64,000 bases of DNA from Candidatus Zhuqueibacterota bacterium. Lineage in GTDB: Bacteria; Zhuqueibacterota; Zhuqueibacteria; Zhuqueibacterales; Geothermadaptataceae. Below the pieces are notes generated by a model. It was not told where the DNA came from. It saw nothing but the letters and a program-made list of their open reading frames with translations, and did no database searches. The stretch covers positions 1 through 64,000 of the forward strand of contig JAUZRQ010000002.1 in assembly GCA_030950365.1 (NCBI GenBank), in the 5' to 3' direction. Positions 32,031-42,262 of this stretch are shown here, piece by piece; the stretch's first letter is position 1; each line of letters begins with the position of its first letter. The translations under genes and the position numbers were made by a program.

Positions 32031-34586
32031 TTATTTATTAAGCACCATTCGGCGCACCTCGGCTACCGTTCCGACCTGCAATTTAGCGAAGTAAATTCCA
32101 GATGGCAACACATGGCCTGCATCGCTGCGACCGTTCCAGGTCACGGCGTAGCTGCCGGCAGGCTGCACGCGGTTCACCAGCGTGGCGACCTGCTGTCCCA
32201 TCAGGTTATAGATGCTCAGCACCACACGCTGCGGCGTGCGTGTCTGGATGTGGTAGCGTAGCGTGGTTTCCGGATTGAACGGATTCGGATAGTTCTGTTC
32301 CAGTACGAACGCCTTCGGCAGTGCGGTTACATCCGGATCCACGATGCCCGTAACACTGCTGGTGGACACGATGACCGTGCTGGCCACCACATCACCGGTC
32401 GGCGATACGCTGCCCTGCACGATGACGTTGGCGCCTTCCTGAATCGCCGAATCGGTCAGCGGCACGTTGAACGGTCCCACGATCAGGGTGTTATCGGTGA
32501 TCTGCACCGAGGTATTCAGCACCGTCATCTGACCATTGACCACCGCCTGCACCTGACCCTGCATCGACACCGGATTCTCCTTTTCCACTTTCACCGCCAG
32601 CCAGATGCCGTTCACCTGCGATGTGGCCTTCACTTCCACCATCTCACCCACGCTGAAGTCGGCCAGGCTGATCGGATTGTTGCTTCGATCGTAGAATTTC
32701 GTGTTGGCATCGGTCAGGAAGGTGGTTTTCTCCACCACGATGGTGTCGCCACTGATGTGGTTCAGGGTGCCCTTCAGTTCCATCTCCACAAGCGAGTTGT
32801 TCTCCAGCTTGATGCGCAGCGCCAGGATGGTGCCGTCGGGCAACCGGCGCGCCTTGATTTCCACACGGTCGCCGACCTGGAGATCGCCAAAGGCGATCGG
32901 CTGTTTCTGATAATCTACGATGATGGTGTTGTCATTCACCAGGAAGCCCATTCCGCCGGCATACACCATGTTATTCGCCAGGCTGTCGATGACCGCTTTC
33001 ACCTCAATTTCATCACTATAACTATCTTCTACTTTGATCTTTTCAGCGTAGGGATTGCCGCCGGATTGAACCAGACCTTTCACTTCTACAACCATACCTA
33101 CCTGTAGATCTGCAAAAGTGAGCGGTGATTTGTCATCCCCTAAAATAACCGTGTTGGTATCTACATCAAATGTGGTGTTGAATACCGTAATCGTATTTGC
33201 AGACAGGGCCTGGATTTCCCCTTTGACTTCAATTTTAGATTCGAATTCGTCCTCAATCTTTATACGCACGGCTAAAAGGCTGCCATCTTGCTGATAGAAC
33301 GCTTTAACTTCCACATACAATCCTGGCTGCAGTGCCGAAGCATCCAGCTTTGCATAATGTTCCCCTACGATAACTGTGGTCGAATCAAAACGGAACGTGA
33401 TATTGTTGACCACAAAAATGTCACCGTCGATTGACTCAATCACGCCATTTACTTCGAGTTCGATTTTGGAAGATTCTTCCAATTTGATCTTGCTGGCCCA
33501 AAGCCGACCATCGCTTCGATATTCACCTTCCACTTCCACAACCGCACCGACTTCCAATGCTGAAAAACCGATGGGGGCATCATAATCCTCGCGTTTTACC
33601 ACCGTATTCGTATCCACCCAAAATTCCATTCCGGAAACAGTTAAGCTGCTATCCGTCAGTACCTGAATCGGCCCCTTGATTTCAACTTCATTTTCGAATC
33701 CGGAGTCGTCATCCATCTTTATGCGCAAAGCCCAAATTTTTCCATCATCGCGCACCAAACCTTTGACTTCTACAAAATCACCGACTTTCAGATCAGCAAG
33801 CTGTATCATGTTTTCTTCTCGGTCCTGGATCGTTGTATTGGAATCTACCCAAAACGTCGTGCCTTCCACCACGAGAGTATCCGGGCCGATTGAACTGATG
33901 AAACCCTTTAGTTCGACTTCCTGGTCGTTTCCCCCCATTTTTTGTTTCACCTTAATTTGCGTGGCCAGGATGCTGCCATCAGCCTGTGTGTACGCTTTCA
34001 CTTCTACCCATAAACCGGCTTGCAGATCGGAGAAGGACAAATTCATGTTACCACGCACAATTTGCGTCTGATCATTGACCAGAATCCACAGGCCGCGAAC
34101 CAGGAGCTTCCCATCCTGAACCGCGTTGATCACGCCTTTGATCTCCGTGTATTTCATGCTCGGCTGAGCTGGCGTGCTGCCATCGGCCGTGATGGTGAGC
34201 GGAACGCGTACATCAAACTTATTCTCAGCGTGATCCTCAATCTCCATCCGCAATTCCCAGTAGGCCTGATTGGGGTCCGCGGCGGACAGGTCGATCCACG
34301 CGCTGTACGTACCGTCCATATGATTGGAAAACGTGCCGCGCAGTTCGTTGCCTCCGTTTCGTGACTTTAGCCGGTATTCCATGTCCTTCAAATTGGTGTA
34401 ATCAATATCCGGCCGGTTTACCAGGATATACAGCGTATCACTGTTGCTAAATGAACGATCATCGGTGCTGAAATCGCTGTTTTTTGACAGCACGAACGGC
34501 TGCTGCCCATAGCTGGCACCAAATGTCAGGATGGCAGAAGCTATCATCAGTATTGCAGCCAATCCCACGTTATAAATTTGCTTCAT
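32031..34586 (-). CDS. Giant secreted DUF5666-repeat protein with sorting domain
   Basis: 851 residues with a signal peptide ending near GASYGQ. An N-terminal domain (about 30-130) resembles that of the 22891-25689 protein (DFSTDDRSFSNSDTLYI against DFSTFTTHFTFEQTLYI). Then come eight tandem DUF5666 blocks of about 75 residues with a strongly kept VEVKG/K core, and a C-terminal sorting domain (NYPNPFNPETTLRY, LSIYNLMGQQVATL, PSGIYFAKL). AGGAGG precedes the ATG. The repeats are more regular than in the other protein, as if recently expanded. It is probably secreted and surface-attached through a type IX-like route. The function is unknown; filamentous or adhesive roles are guesses. Confidence 0.87.
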   Translation of the reverse strand: MKQIYNVGLAAILMIASAILTFGASYGQQPFVLSKNSDFSTDDRSFSNSDTLYILVNRPDIDYTNLKDMEYRLKSRNGGNELRGTFSNHMDGTYSAWIDLSAADPNQAYWELRMEIEDHAENKFDVRVPLTITADGSTPAQPSMKYTEIKGVINAVQDGKLLVRGLWILVNDQTQIVRGNMNLSFSDLQAGLWVEVKAYTQADGSILATQIKVKQKMGGNDQEVELKGFISSIGPDTLVVEGTTFWVDSNTTIQDREENMIQLADLKVGDFVEVKGLVRDDGKIWALRIKMDDDSGFENEVEIKGPIQVLTDSSLTVSGMEFWVDTNTVVKREDYDAPIGFSALEVGAVVEVEGEYRSDGRLWASKIKLEESSKIELEVNGVIESIDGDIFVVNNITFRFDSTTVIVGEHYAKLDASALQPGLYVEVKAFYQQDGSLLAVRIKIEDEFESKIEVKGEIQALSANTITVFNTTFDVDTNTVILGDDKSPLTFADLQVGMVVEVKGLVQSGGNPYAEKIKVEDSYSDEIEVKAVIDSLANNMVYAGGMGFLVNDNTIIVDYQKQPIAFGDLQVGDRVEIKARRLPDGTILALRIKLENNSLVEMELKGTLNHISGDTIVVEKTTFLTDANTKFYDRSNNPISLADFSVGEMVEVKATSQVNGIWLAVKVEKENPVSMQGQVQAVVNGQMTVLNTSVQITDNTLIVGPFNVPLTDSAIQEGANVIVQGSVSPTGDVVASTVIVSTSSVTGIVDPDVTALPKAFVLEQNYPNPFNPETTLRYHIQTRTPQRVVLSIYNLMGQQVATLVNRVQPAGSYAVTWNGRSDAGHVLPSGIYFAKLQVGTVAEVRRMVLNK

Positions 34587-34775
34587 AATAACCTCCTTGT
34601 GCAGTAATTAAACGACCTGTTGATTAACCCACTTCTGGCACAGGATATATCAAAATCCATGCCACGCTTAAAAACGGCTAAATAAGCTCATCCTATCTAT
34701 TTGAATTTCTAGCGGTTATGGAAATTCATCACCGGAGAGCCTGCTGGCTGTTCTCGCCGGCTGCCGGCCGATTGA

Positions 34776-34919
34776 GCAAAATATTCACACACTGCACAGC
34801 CGGATTGCGCAGAGTTTGCATTCGGCGCAAACCAAACCAGGAGCTGATGACATTTCGCCAGAAATTTGCGGAACTGCAAATTTTGCTCATATCTCCCAAA
34901 AACGGTGTGAATATTTTGC
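34776..34919. repeat. 15-bp inverted repeat with TTTGC-motif cluster
   Basis: GCAAAATATTCACAC (34776-34790) and its perfect inverse GTGTGAATATTTTGC (34905-34919) bracket about 114 bp that contain TTGCGC, TTTGCATTC, GCGCAAA, TTTGCG and TGCAAATTTTGC. The layout suggests a multi-site operator or looping element about 190-330 bp upstream of the DUF5666 start at 34586. Confidence 0.5.
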
Positions 34920-35123
34920 GCAGTTTGAAACGGAAAAATGAAATCGGAGTACCAATTTGAAATCTGGGCATGCGGTGGATATGCTTAAGGCACGAAAACA
35001 GGTCCAAAGTTATAGCTTTGTTTTTCTTGAATTACTATTGTGTCGTTCCATTGCTATAGTATCGACAGTTTTGAAAATTTTTCAAGAAAATGGAATGTGG
35101 CATTTTTTTTGTACTACATATGT

Positions 35124-35236
35124 TCGAAGCACGGAAGTTGCAATAATCCTCCCCTCAGCCCCCTGATGTAAGGCCGGTTCCTCACCGGCTGTCCCTCACA
35201 GGATCCCGGCCAGACTTGTCTGGTCGGGATTTTTTT
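35124..35236 (+). ncRNA. Possible small RNA of about 110 nt
   Basis: A start is inferred from a sigma-54-like element at 35098-35112 (TGGCAT...TTGT, one base off at the -12 GC). The predicted transcript would contain a GCCGGT/ACCGGC hairpin (35173-35189) and end in a strong terminator (35203-35236). Nothing here codes for a protein. The promoter match is imperfect, so this is a low-confidence proposal. Confidence 0.22.
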
Positions 35237-35237
35237 G
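35203..35237 (+). terminator. Intrinsic terminator-like hairpin
   Basis: A 13-bp stem, ATCCCGGCCAGAC against GTCTGGTCGGGAT with one G-T pair, has a tiny loop and is followed by seven T residues. No CDS precedes it on the plus strand within 600 bp, which suggests an unannotated short transcript. Confidence 0.75.
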
Positions 35238-35296
35238 TATGAAGGTTTTTTCTCACTACAAAGGCCAAAAGGGCATATAGAAAAGTCGCAGGGTAT

Positions 35297-35329
35297 AAAC
35301 ACCTGGCACCTTTGAGGTGTCTGGTGTTT
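35297..35329. repeat. 33-bp dispersed hairpin repeat, copy 2
   Basis: AAACACCTGGCACCT - TTG - AGGTGTCTGGTGTTT: the same design and length as the hairpin at 259-291, with several differences between copies, some of them on both arms. It lies about 60 bp after the terminator-like hairpin and upstream of the beta-barrel lipoprotein gene. Confidence 0.6.
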
Positions 35330-35763
35330 GAATACCCAAGTATCCCGGCCCATGACCATTCATTTTTAAAGCCATCCTTCATTCCTTCAAGAAGCAGAAA
35401 AAATTCCCCTCCGCCAGAAGGGATTGAGGGATGGGTTCAATGGACCGCTAAGTGGCGACATTTGTTGCGCTCCGCACTTGGTTGCAAGAATCTACCCTTT
35501 GCTTTCCGAAACTCCCGATACCGTGAAGGATCTGGAGTTTGCACGGGCAGGTGCCCGGCGTGTTGTTGCCTCCCTGCGTTTTCCACACCCCGGCGGTTCT
35601 TCCCTTTTTTGCGCACCCAAAACCCGCAAATTTTTCTTGCTTTCCATAATGAAATTTTCATAATTACAAGCGAACGAACATCTCCTTGCTATTCCTGGAC
35701 ACGATGTGCTGCAGCAGCGGAATTTGCAGGGAGAAACCCGAACCCTGACTCAGGAGAGAATCA

Positions 35764-36375
35764 ATGATTCGTCAATCCAGATTGCTTGTCATGTTCGTTT
35801 TGCTCATCGGCCTGTTCACTGGCTGCGCTTCGTTTTCCACTTTTCAAACTCCGACGCCGTTGAAAGAGGGAGAAGCCATGTTTGGCATGGGGGTGTCCGG
35901 GTTTGTCTCGCCTGACGGCTCAGCCTTTGGCATTACGGACATCTATGGCCGCATGGGCATCTCAGACCGCATGGATGTCGGCATCAAAGCGTTCGGCATT
36001 CCGCTTGGCTTTCTCGGCGGCATCATGCTGGATGGCAAATACGCCATCGCCACCGGAAGTCCCACCGTAGCGTTCGACTTTGGTGTGTCCTATTTCGGCA
36101 TCGAAGACTCACGTCTGACGGGGCTGTATCCGAGTCTGCTATTCGGCAGCGATCGTTTTTTTGTTGGTGCTAAGCTTGTGTATTTGTATGCCAGTCAGGG
36201 TGTGGAACTTTTTAATGCAGAGACCGTCAGTCAAGGGCAGGTAATTCCCGGAGGAATGATCGGTCTAGCCCTCGGTAAGAAAAATAAAATGATGTTGGAA
36301 GTGAATTTCTATCGCTTTCCCGAAGGCGATTTGGTGCTGTTTCCCGGTATCGGCTTTCAATTGCGCTTCAAATAA
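35764..36375 (+). CDS. Outer-membrane beta-barrel lipoprotein
   Basis: 203 residues with a canonical lipobox (LIGLFTGCASF, Cys21). The mature part alternates short hydrophobic strands with glycine-rich turns (AFGITDIYGRMGISDRMD) and ends in Phe-Lys (GIGFQLRFK), which fits a small outer-membrane barrel of about eight strands. I do not recognise a specific family. CAGGAGAG precedes the ATG. Its stop is 93 bp from the convergent acs stop, with the acs terminator between. Confidence 0.65.
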   Translation: MIRQSRLLVMFVLLIGLFTGCASFSTFQTPTPLKEGEAMFGMGVSGFVSPDGSAFGITDIYGRMGISDRMDVGIKAFGIPLGFLGGIMLDGKYAIATGSPTVAFDFGVSYFGIEDSRLTGLYPSLLFGSDRFFVGAKLVYLYASQGVELFNAETVSQGQVIPGGMIGLALGKKNKMMLEVNFYRFPEGDLVLFPGIGFQLRFK

Positions 36376-36400
36376 TCCTCCCCCTGCTCCTAAATGCAAA

Positions 36401-36434
36401 ACGGGGCTGCCCGAACCTGTCGAACCAGCCCCGT
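36401..36434 (-). terminator. Terminator of acs
   Basis: Perfect 9-bp arms ACGGGGCTG (36401-36409) and CAGCCCCGT (36426-36434). On the minus strand the stem is followed by TTTTGCATTT. It lies 34 bp after the acs stop. Confidence 0.75.
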
Positions 36435-36467
36435 CGCTGATTGGCGGTTCATCATCCGCGCGGATGG

Positions 36468-38384
<1,917 letters not shown>

Positions 38385-38999
38385 AGAGCCTCTCCTCTTG
38401 TTTAAATGACCTGTTCCTGCCTACTCCCGGATCGAGTCAAAAAATGCAGCCAGTCAAAAAAATATAGTGTTCATGGCGTTCGTTTGAAGAAACATGAGAT
38501 GTTTCAAAAAGAGACAAATCTCGATGATAAGCTGGCAGCAATGACAACTGCTCATGTACAACCGCTGAGCTGATCAGAAATATCCACCGGACGCTGCGTG
38601 TGCGAAACGCAAAGAATCCACGGCTCCCTTCGACTCGGCCTTTGGACTATTATCCATTCCGGGCTCGCTCTTTGAGAAGTGATTCTGGCATTTCTCGTCA
38701 ACCATCATGGCCGATTGGCCAAAATACTGGGATGATAAAATCGATATTGAAATTACTGGTATGGCTGAATAGCCTCGTTGTCCGTGCTCATTTCGCTACT
38801 ATCCGTAGTTTAACGCCCCCACTTCGAGGGCAACTCTATCTCATGAGATTGATGAGCGAATTGCTTTACGGGCTATCTCTCGCACTGGATAGTAGCTTTA
38901 CAGCGCCTGCTGATGAACCATTCAGGACAAATACGATTTTTTAAATATAATTTGAAATTTTTCTTTCGCAACTAAAATTGATCGAATTGTCAGGGAAGG
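38385..38999. other. Intergenic region with repeat remnant, no gene seen
   Basis: About 615 bp between two minus-strand genes. Apart from the repeat remnant at 38729-38774 and an AT-rich tract near 38940-38990, I see no ORF with a ribosome site. The acs promoter should lie at its left edge. Confidence 0.45.
38729..38774. repeat. Repeat remnant with MITE-type terminus, copy C
   Basis: A diverged version of the segment at 22643-22689: GGGATGATAAAATCGATATTG...GGTATGGCTGAATAGCC. The shared order GATGA..AT..ATAT.GAAAT....TA.GGCTGAATAG supports common origin, but the terminal TTAC is lost. Confidence 0.4.
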
Positions 39000-39842
39000 T
39001 CATTTTCCATTGGCCCGCTCGTAAAACCGCACTATAATCTCCCAGGCCTCTTGCGGACTCTCAACATATTGAAAGATTTCCAGATCGTCCCGGGAAATCA
39101 TGCCCTGCTCGGCCAGAAAATCGAAGTTAATCAACTGGGACCAATAGTTCTGATCATATAGTAAAACCGGGATGGGGCTTTTTTTTTGGGTTTGAATCAG
39201 GGTGAGGGTTTCGAAGAGTTCATCCAGGGTTCCAAAGCCGCCCGGGAAAATCATCAGCGCGCGGGCTCGCATGACGAAATGCATTTTGCGCAGAGCAAAA
39301 TAATGGAACTGAAAGCATAACTCCGGGGTGATGTACGGGTTGGGCTCCTGCTCGTGCGGCAGGGTGATGTTCAGGCCAATGCTTTTGGCACCGATTTCGA
39401 ATGCCCCGCGGTTGGCCGCCTCCATGATGCCCGGTCCACCGCCGGTGACGATCACATAGTCACAATCTCCGTTGATCTGGCAACTGGTGGACACAATCCG
39501 GCTGAATTCGCGTGCGGCTTCATAGTATTCTGCCTGCTGCACGAGCTGTTTGGCCCGCGCCAGCTTGCGTTGCAAGGTAGGATCCTCGGGATGTTGCGCC
39601 AGCTCCGCTTCCACCGCCTTCAGATTCGCCTCGGCCTCGTCACGCGGCAGCACACGCGCGCTGCCAAACACGACAATGGTAGAGCGAATCTTCTGCTCGT
39701 TCATGATCATTTCCGGCTTCAGCAGTTCCAACTGCAAGCGCACCGGCCGCAGCTCGCTGCGTTTCATGAAATCGGTATCTTCGTAGGCCTTGCGATATGT
39801 CGGCGACTCCAAAATTTTTTTAAGGTTCTCCTTTTTGTCCAT
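39000..39842 (-). CDS. LOG-family (TIGR00730) Rossmann-fold protein
   Basis: 280 residues. The nucleotide-binding GGGPGIMEAANRGA and the PGGFGTLDELFETLT signature define the LOG family, whose members remove ribose-5-phosphate from cytokinin-like or other nucleoside monophosphates. This is the longer bacterial form, with an N-terminal extension of about 100 residues (helices rich in Glu/Lys) before the Rossmann core. It is cytoplasmic. The in vivo substrate in bacteria without cytokinins is generally uncertain. It stands alone. Confidence 0.88.
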   Translation of the reverse strand: MDKKENLKKILESPTYRKAYEDTDFMKRSELRPVRLQLELLKPEMIMNEQKIRSTIVVFGSARVLPRDEAEANLKAVEAELAQHPEDPTLQRKLARAKQLVQQAEYYEAAREFSRIVSTSCQINGDCDYVIVTGGGPGIMEAANRGAFEIGAKSIGLNITLPHEQEPNPYITPELCFQFHYFALRKMHFVMRARALMIFPGGFGTLDELFETLTLIQTQKKSPIPVLLYDQNYWSQLINFDFLAEQGMISRDDLEIFQYVESPQEAWEIIVRFYERANGK

Positions 39843-40516
39843 CGCATATCCTTGTTGTCAAATGTGTTTGGCTGTCTCAGGAATGAGCAACAAGCGAAAC
39901 CATGGTTTCCTTCCCAAAATGATGATTGAGGTAGCAGACAAAATACAGTATCGGCAGAGAGCTCGAGAAGCGCAAAGATTTTTGCAGCAGCGGAAGCGGC
40001 AAAATTCTCTCGCAAGGGTTCCGCTGTTCTGGTGTTGTATCAAGACGAAGAATAAATAAAACCATTCCCCTGCAATTTTGCAAATCAATTTTTGATAACA
40101 CGCTTATGGGCGACCCTCTGCCCCGGCAACGCGAAAAGGTCTGTATCCATTATGAACATGGATATCGCTTTTCTATGAATATTTCGATTCAGACATTCGC
40201 AAAAAAAATCGCAAAGGATACCCTCTCGCCGTGGTTTTCATCCTTCTCAGGTAAGACTTCCTTTCCCTCCATCCCAAGTTTAACTTTGGATGAAGGGGAC
40301 AAGGAGATTCCGATATTTTTCGCCATTTCTCTTTCATAGAATGGCGAAAAAACCGGAATGACAATTTACCGGAATGATAATTTAAATATCGAAATTGTTG
40401 ATACGGCTGAATAGCTATGCAAATATCTTCTTAAATATACGCGTTTGCGGCGGCAATATCTACTTTTTCTTCCGTATGGATAACAAACGGAATAGAATCA
40501 CGGCATAGAGGAGCGA
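39843..40516. other. Divergent intergenic region with palindromic debris
   Basis: About 670 bp between the LOG-family gene and idi. It holds stem-forming segments around 40277-40300 (CCATCCCAAGTTTAACTTTGGATG) and 40318-40347 (TTCGCCATT / AATGGCGAA), GGAATGA repeats, and the remnant at 40371-40418. No gene was found. Confidence 0.5.
40371..40418. repeat. Repeat remnant with MITE-type terminus, copy B
   Basis: GGAATGATAATTTAAATATCGAAATTGTTGATACGGCTGAATAGCTA shares nearly all positions of its right 36 bp with the copy at 22643-22689 (written here as one repeat spanning the given range). The end reads CTGAATAGCTA rather than CTGAATAGTTAC. It lies about 100 bp upstream of idi and could carry promoter elements. 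Confidence 0.55.
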
Positions 40517-41062
40517 ATGCGCAGAGAAATGGTGGTATTGGTCGATGAAAACGACCGGCCGATTGGCATTTCAGAAAAACTGGCGGCTCATCGTAAAGGG
40601 CTTTTGCATCGGGCGTTTTCTATTTTCATTTTCAATGAAGAAGGCCATATGTTGCTGCAAAAGCGTGCGGAGCATAAGTATCATTCCGGCGGACTATGGT
40701 CCAACGCCTGCTGCAGTCATCCGCGGCCGGGCGAGAGTTTGTTGCAGGCGGTCCGGCGCCGCCTGCGCGAGGAGTTAGGAATCACCTGTCCGATCAAAAA
40801 GGCTTTCGATTTTATTTACAAGATTCGTCTGACGTGCGGCCTCATCGAATACGAGCTGGATCATGTTTTTTATGGCTTATACAATGGAACCATTCAACCC
40901 AACCCGAATGAGGTGGCCGATTACCGGTGGATGAAGATGGATTCGCTTTTGTCATCGCTGCGACTCCAACCGGAAAAGTATACTGAATGGTTTAAACTTA
41001 TTTTACATGAGCATGATTTGTTGGATCGCCTACGGACGGTATTGAAAAAGGACAAAGGATGA
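40517..41062 (+). CDS. idi: Isopentenyl-diphosphate delta-isomerase, type I
   Basis: 181 residues of the Nudix-like metal-dependent isomerase that interconverts IPP and DMAPP in isoprenoid synthesis. Metal and catalytic residues match: His25 and His31, catalytic Cys66 and metal-binding His68 in SNACCSHP, and Glu111/Glu113 in IEYELDH. The Nudix-like helix (LLQAVRRRLREELGI) is intact. GAGGAG precedes the ATG. It stands alone, not beside other isoprenoid genes. Confidence 0.95.
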   Translation: MRREMVVLVDENDRPIGISEKLAAHRKGLLHRAFSIFIFNEEGHMLLQKRAEHKYHSGGLWSNACCSHPRPGESLLQAVRRRLREELGITCPIKKAFDFIYKIRLTCGLIEYELDHVFYGLYNGTIQPNPNEVADYRWMKMDSLLSSLRLQPEKYTEWFKLILHEHDLLDRLRTVLKKDKG

Positions 41063-41614
41063 GCTCTCGGCGACAACTTAGGGGATGGCGGAAGCCGGCA
41101 TAGCAAAAATGGGCCTGGGAATGAATAGGCACAACCTCATGATTGGAGGCGGTTAAGGGATGAGTTCGCAAAGCGTTCGGGAAACCACTAATTTCGTAGA
41201 TTGGCCCAGAAAGATAACCTGATTGCACAGTTGCCAGAGATAGAGGCGTTTTTTAACAATAGTTCGTTTTTAGACCACTTGTCATCGGCTTTGTAAGGAG
41301 GGCATTTGGCAGAAGATGTTTAAAAAAATTAATAATTCATAAGCACATTATTATTCAGCTATTAAAATAAATTGATGTAATTGCAAAAAATTTTCTTGCG
41401 CATTGAAAATAGGCGATATATATTTGTGCCTTGTGCCCATTCCCCTCTTTTCGCAATGGCGGAGGCATAACACTGGCGGAATCTCATCGATCTTCTATGC
41501 CTTGCCTGATGACTAATTTCCTGATTCACTTAATGAAACGAAATTGCATTGATAGAATTTTAGCTAATTGGATTTTTGTATTCAGGGTAATCTAAAGCAG
41601 AAGGAAGAAATCCG
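41063..41614. other. Intergenic region ahead of the respiratory operon
   Basis: About 550 bp, the downstream half very AT-rich. A 31-codon frame at 41201-41296 (TTG start, no ribosome site, reading MAQKDNLIAQLPEIEAFFNN then more) looks protein-like and might be the tail of a lost gene. The candidate promoter for the operon is listed separately. Confidence 0.4.
41396..41424 (+). promoter_or_regulatory. Candidate housekeeping promoter of the act-cox operon
   Basis: TTGCGC (41396-41401) and TATATT (41419-41424) are separated by 17 bp, close to a sigma-70-type -35/-10 pair, leaving a leader of about 185 nt before actA. The surrounding DNA is AT-rich. This is a consensus match only. Confidence 0.35.
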
Positions 41615-42262
41615 TTGGCGCAAATTTTCCCGAAGTGGACTAATCGGCTCCCGCTCATTATGGCGTTGAGCGGATTGCTTGTGGTTGGTGGGGGCGTCGG
41701 CTTCTTTTGGTATTATGGTTCGCCGAAGTATTTGGAAGTCGGCTATCGTCCGGAACAGCCAGTGCCTTATAGCCACAAGCTGCATGCAGGTGATTTGGGG
41801 ATGGATTGTCGATACTGTCATAATTTTGTTGAGGTTTCGCATGAGGCTAATGTCCCTCCCATTCAAACCTGTATGAATTGTCATACCTTGATCAAGCCCA
41901 ATAGTGAAAAATTGGTTGCCATTCAAGAAAGCTGGACGACCGGCCGTCCGCTGCAATGGATTCGTGTGCATAAATTGCCTGAGTATGCGTATTTTGATCA
42001 CAGTGCGCATTTGCGCGCGGGCGTGGGGTGTGCCAGTTGTCATGGCAATGTGGCAGAGATGGAAAAAATCACCAAAGTTGAGCCCATGAGCATGGGCTGG
42101 TGTCTCGACTGTCATCGGGATCCGGATATGCACCTTCGGCCGCTGGATCAAATCACAAATATGAAATGGGTGCCGCCACCGAATCAGCGGGAATATGCGG
42201 CAAAAGTGAAGAAGGAACGAAACATTTTGCCACCGGAGAACTGTTCAGCATGTCATCGATAG
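41615..42262 (+). CDS. actA: Alternative Complex III subunit ActA (pentahaem cytochrome c)
   Basis: 215 residues from a TTG start (AGAAGGAAG upstream). One N-terminal TM anchor (LIMALSGLLVVGGGVGFFWY) is followed by five haem-c sites: CRYCH, CMNCH, CASCH, CLDCH and, at the extreme C-terminus, CSACH. This matches the pentahaem subunit of Alternative Complex III, a quinol:cytochrome c oxidoreductase unrelated to bc1. It passes electrons from the ActB iron-sulfur chain towards ActE or the oxidase in the periplasm. It is the first gene of the act-cox operon; actB starts 13 bp before its stop codon ends. Confidence 0.93.
   Translation: MAQIFPKWTNRLPLIMALSGLLVVGGGVGFFWYYGSPKYLEVGYRPEQPVPYSHKLHAGDLGMDCRYCHNFVEVSHEANVPPIQTCMNCHTLIKPNSEKLVAIQESWTTGRPLQWIRVHKLPEYAYFDHSAHLRAGVGCASCHGNVAEMEKITKVEPMSMGWCLDCHRDPDMHLRPLDQITNMKWVPPPNQREYAAKVKKERNILPPENCSACHR

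Larger units (their letters stand above)
34587..35763. other. Long intergenic region with repeats and a possible small RNA
   Basis: Nearly 1.2 kb without a supported gene. It holds the upstream region of the DUF5666 gene with TTTGC/GCAAA motifs, a 15-bp inverted repeat (34776-34919), a terminator-like hairpin (35203-35237) that may end a small RNA, and the second copy of a 33-bp hairpin repeat (35297-35329). Short frames here lack ribosome sites. Confidence 0.5.

Noticed and set aside
41201-41296. 31-codon protein-like frame upstream of actA
   Set aside because: No ribosome site and no recognisable family; it could be a remnant tail, but the evidence is too thin to call a gene.
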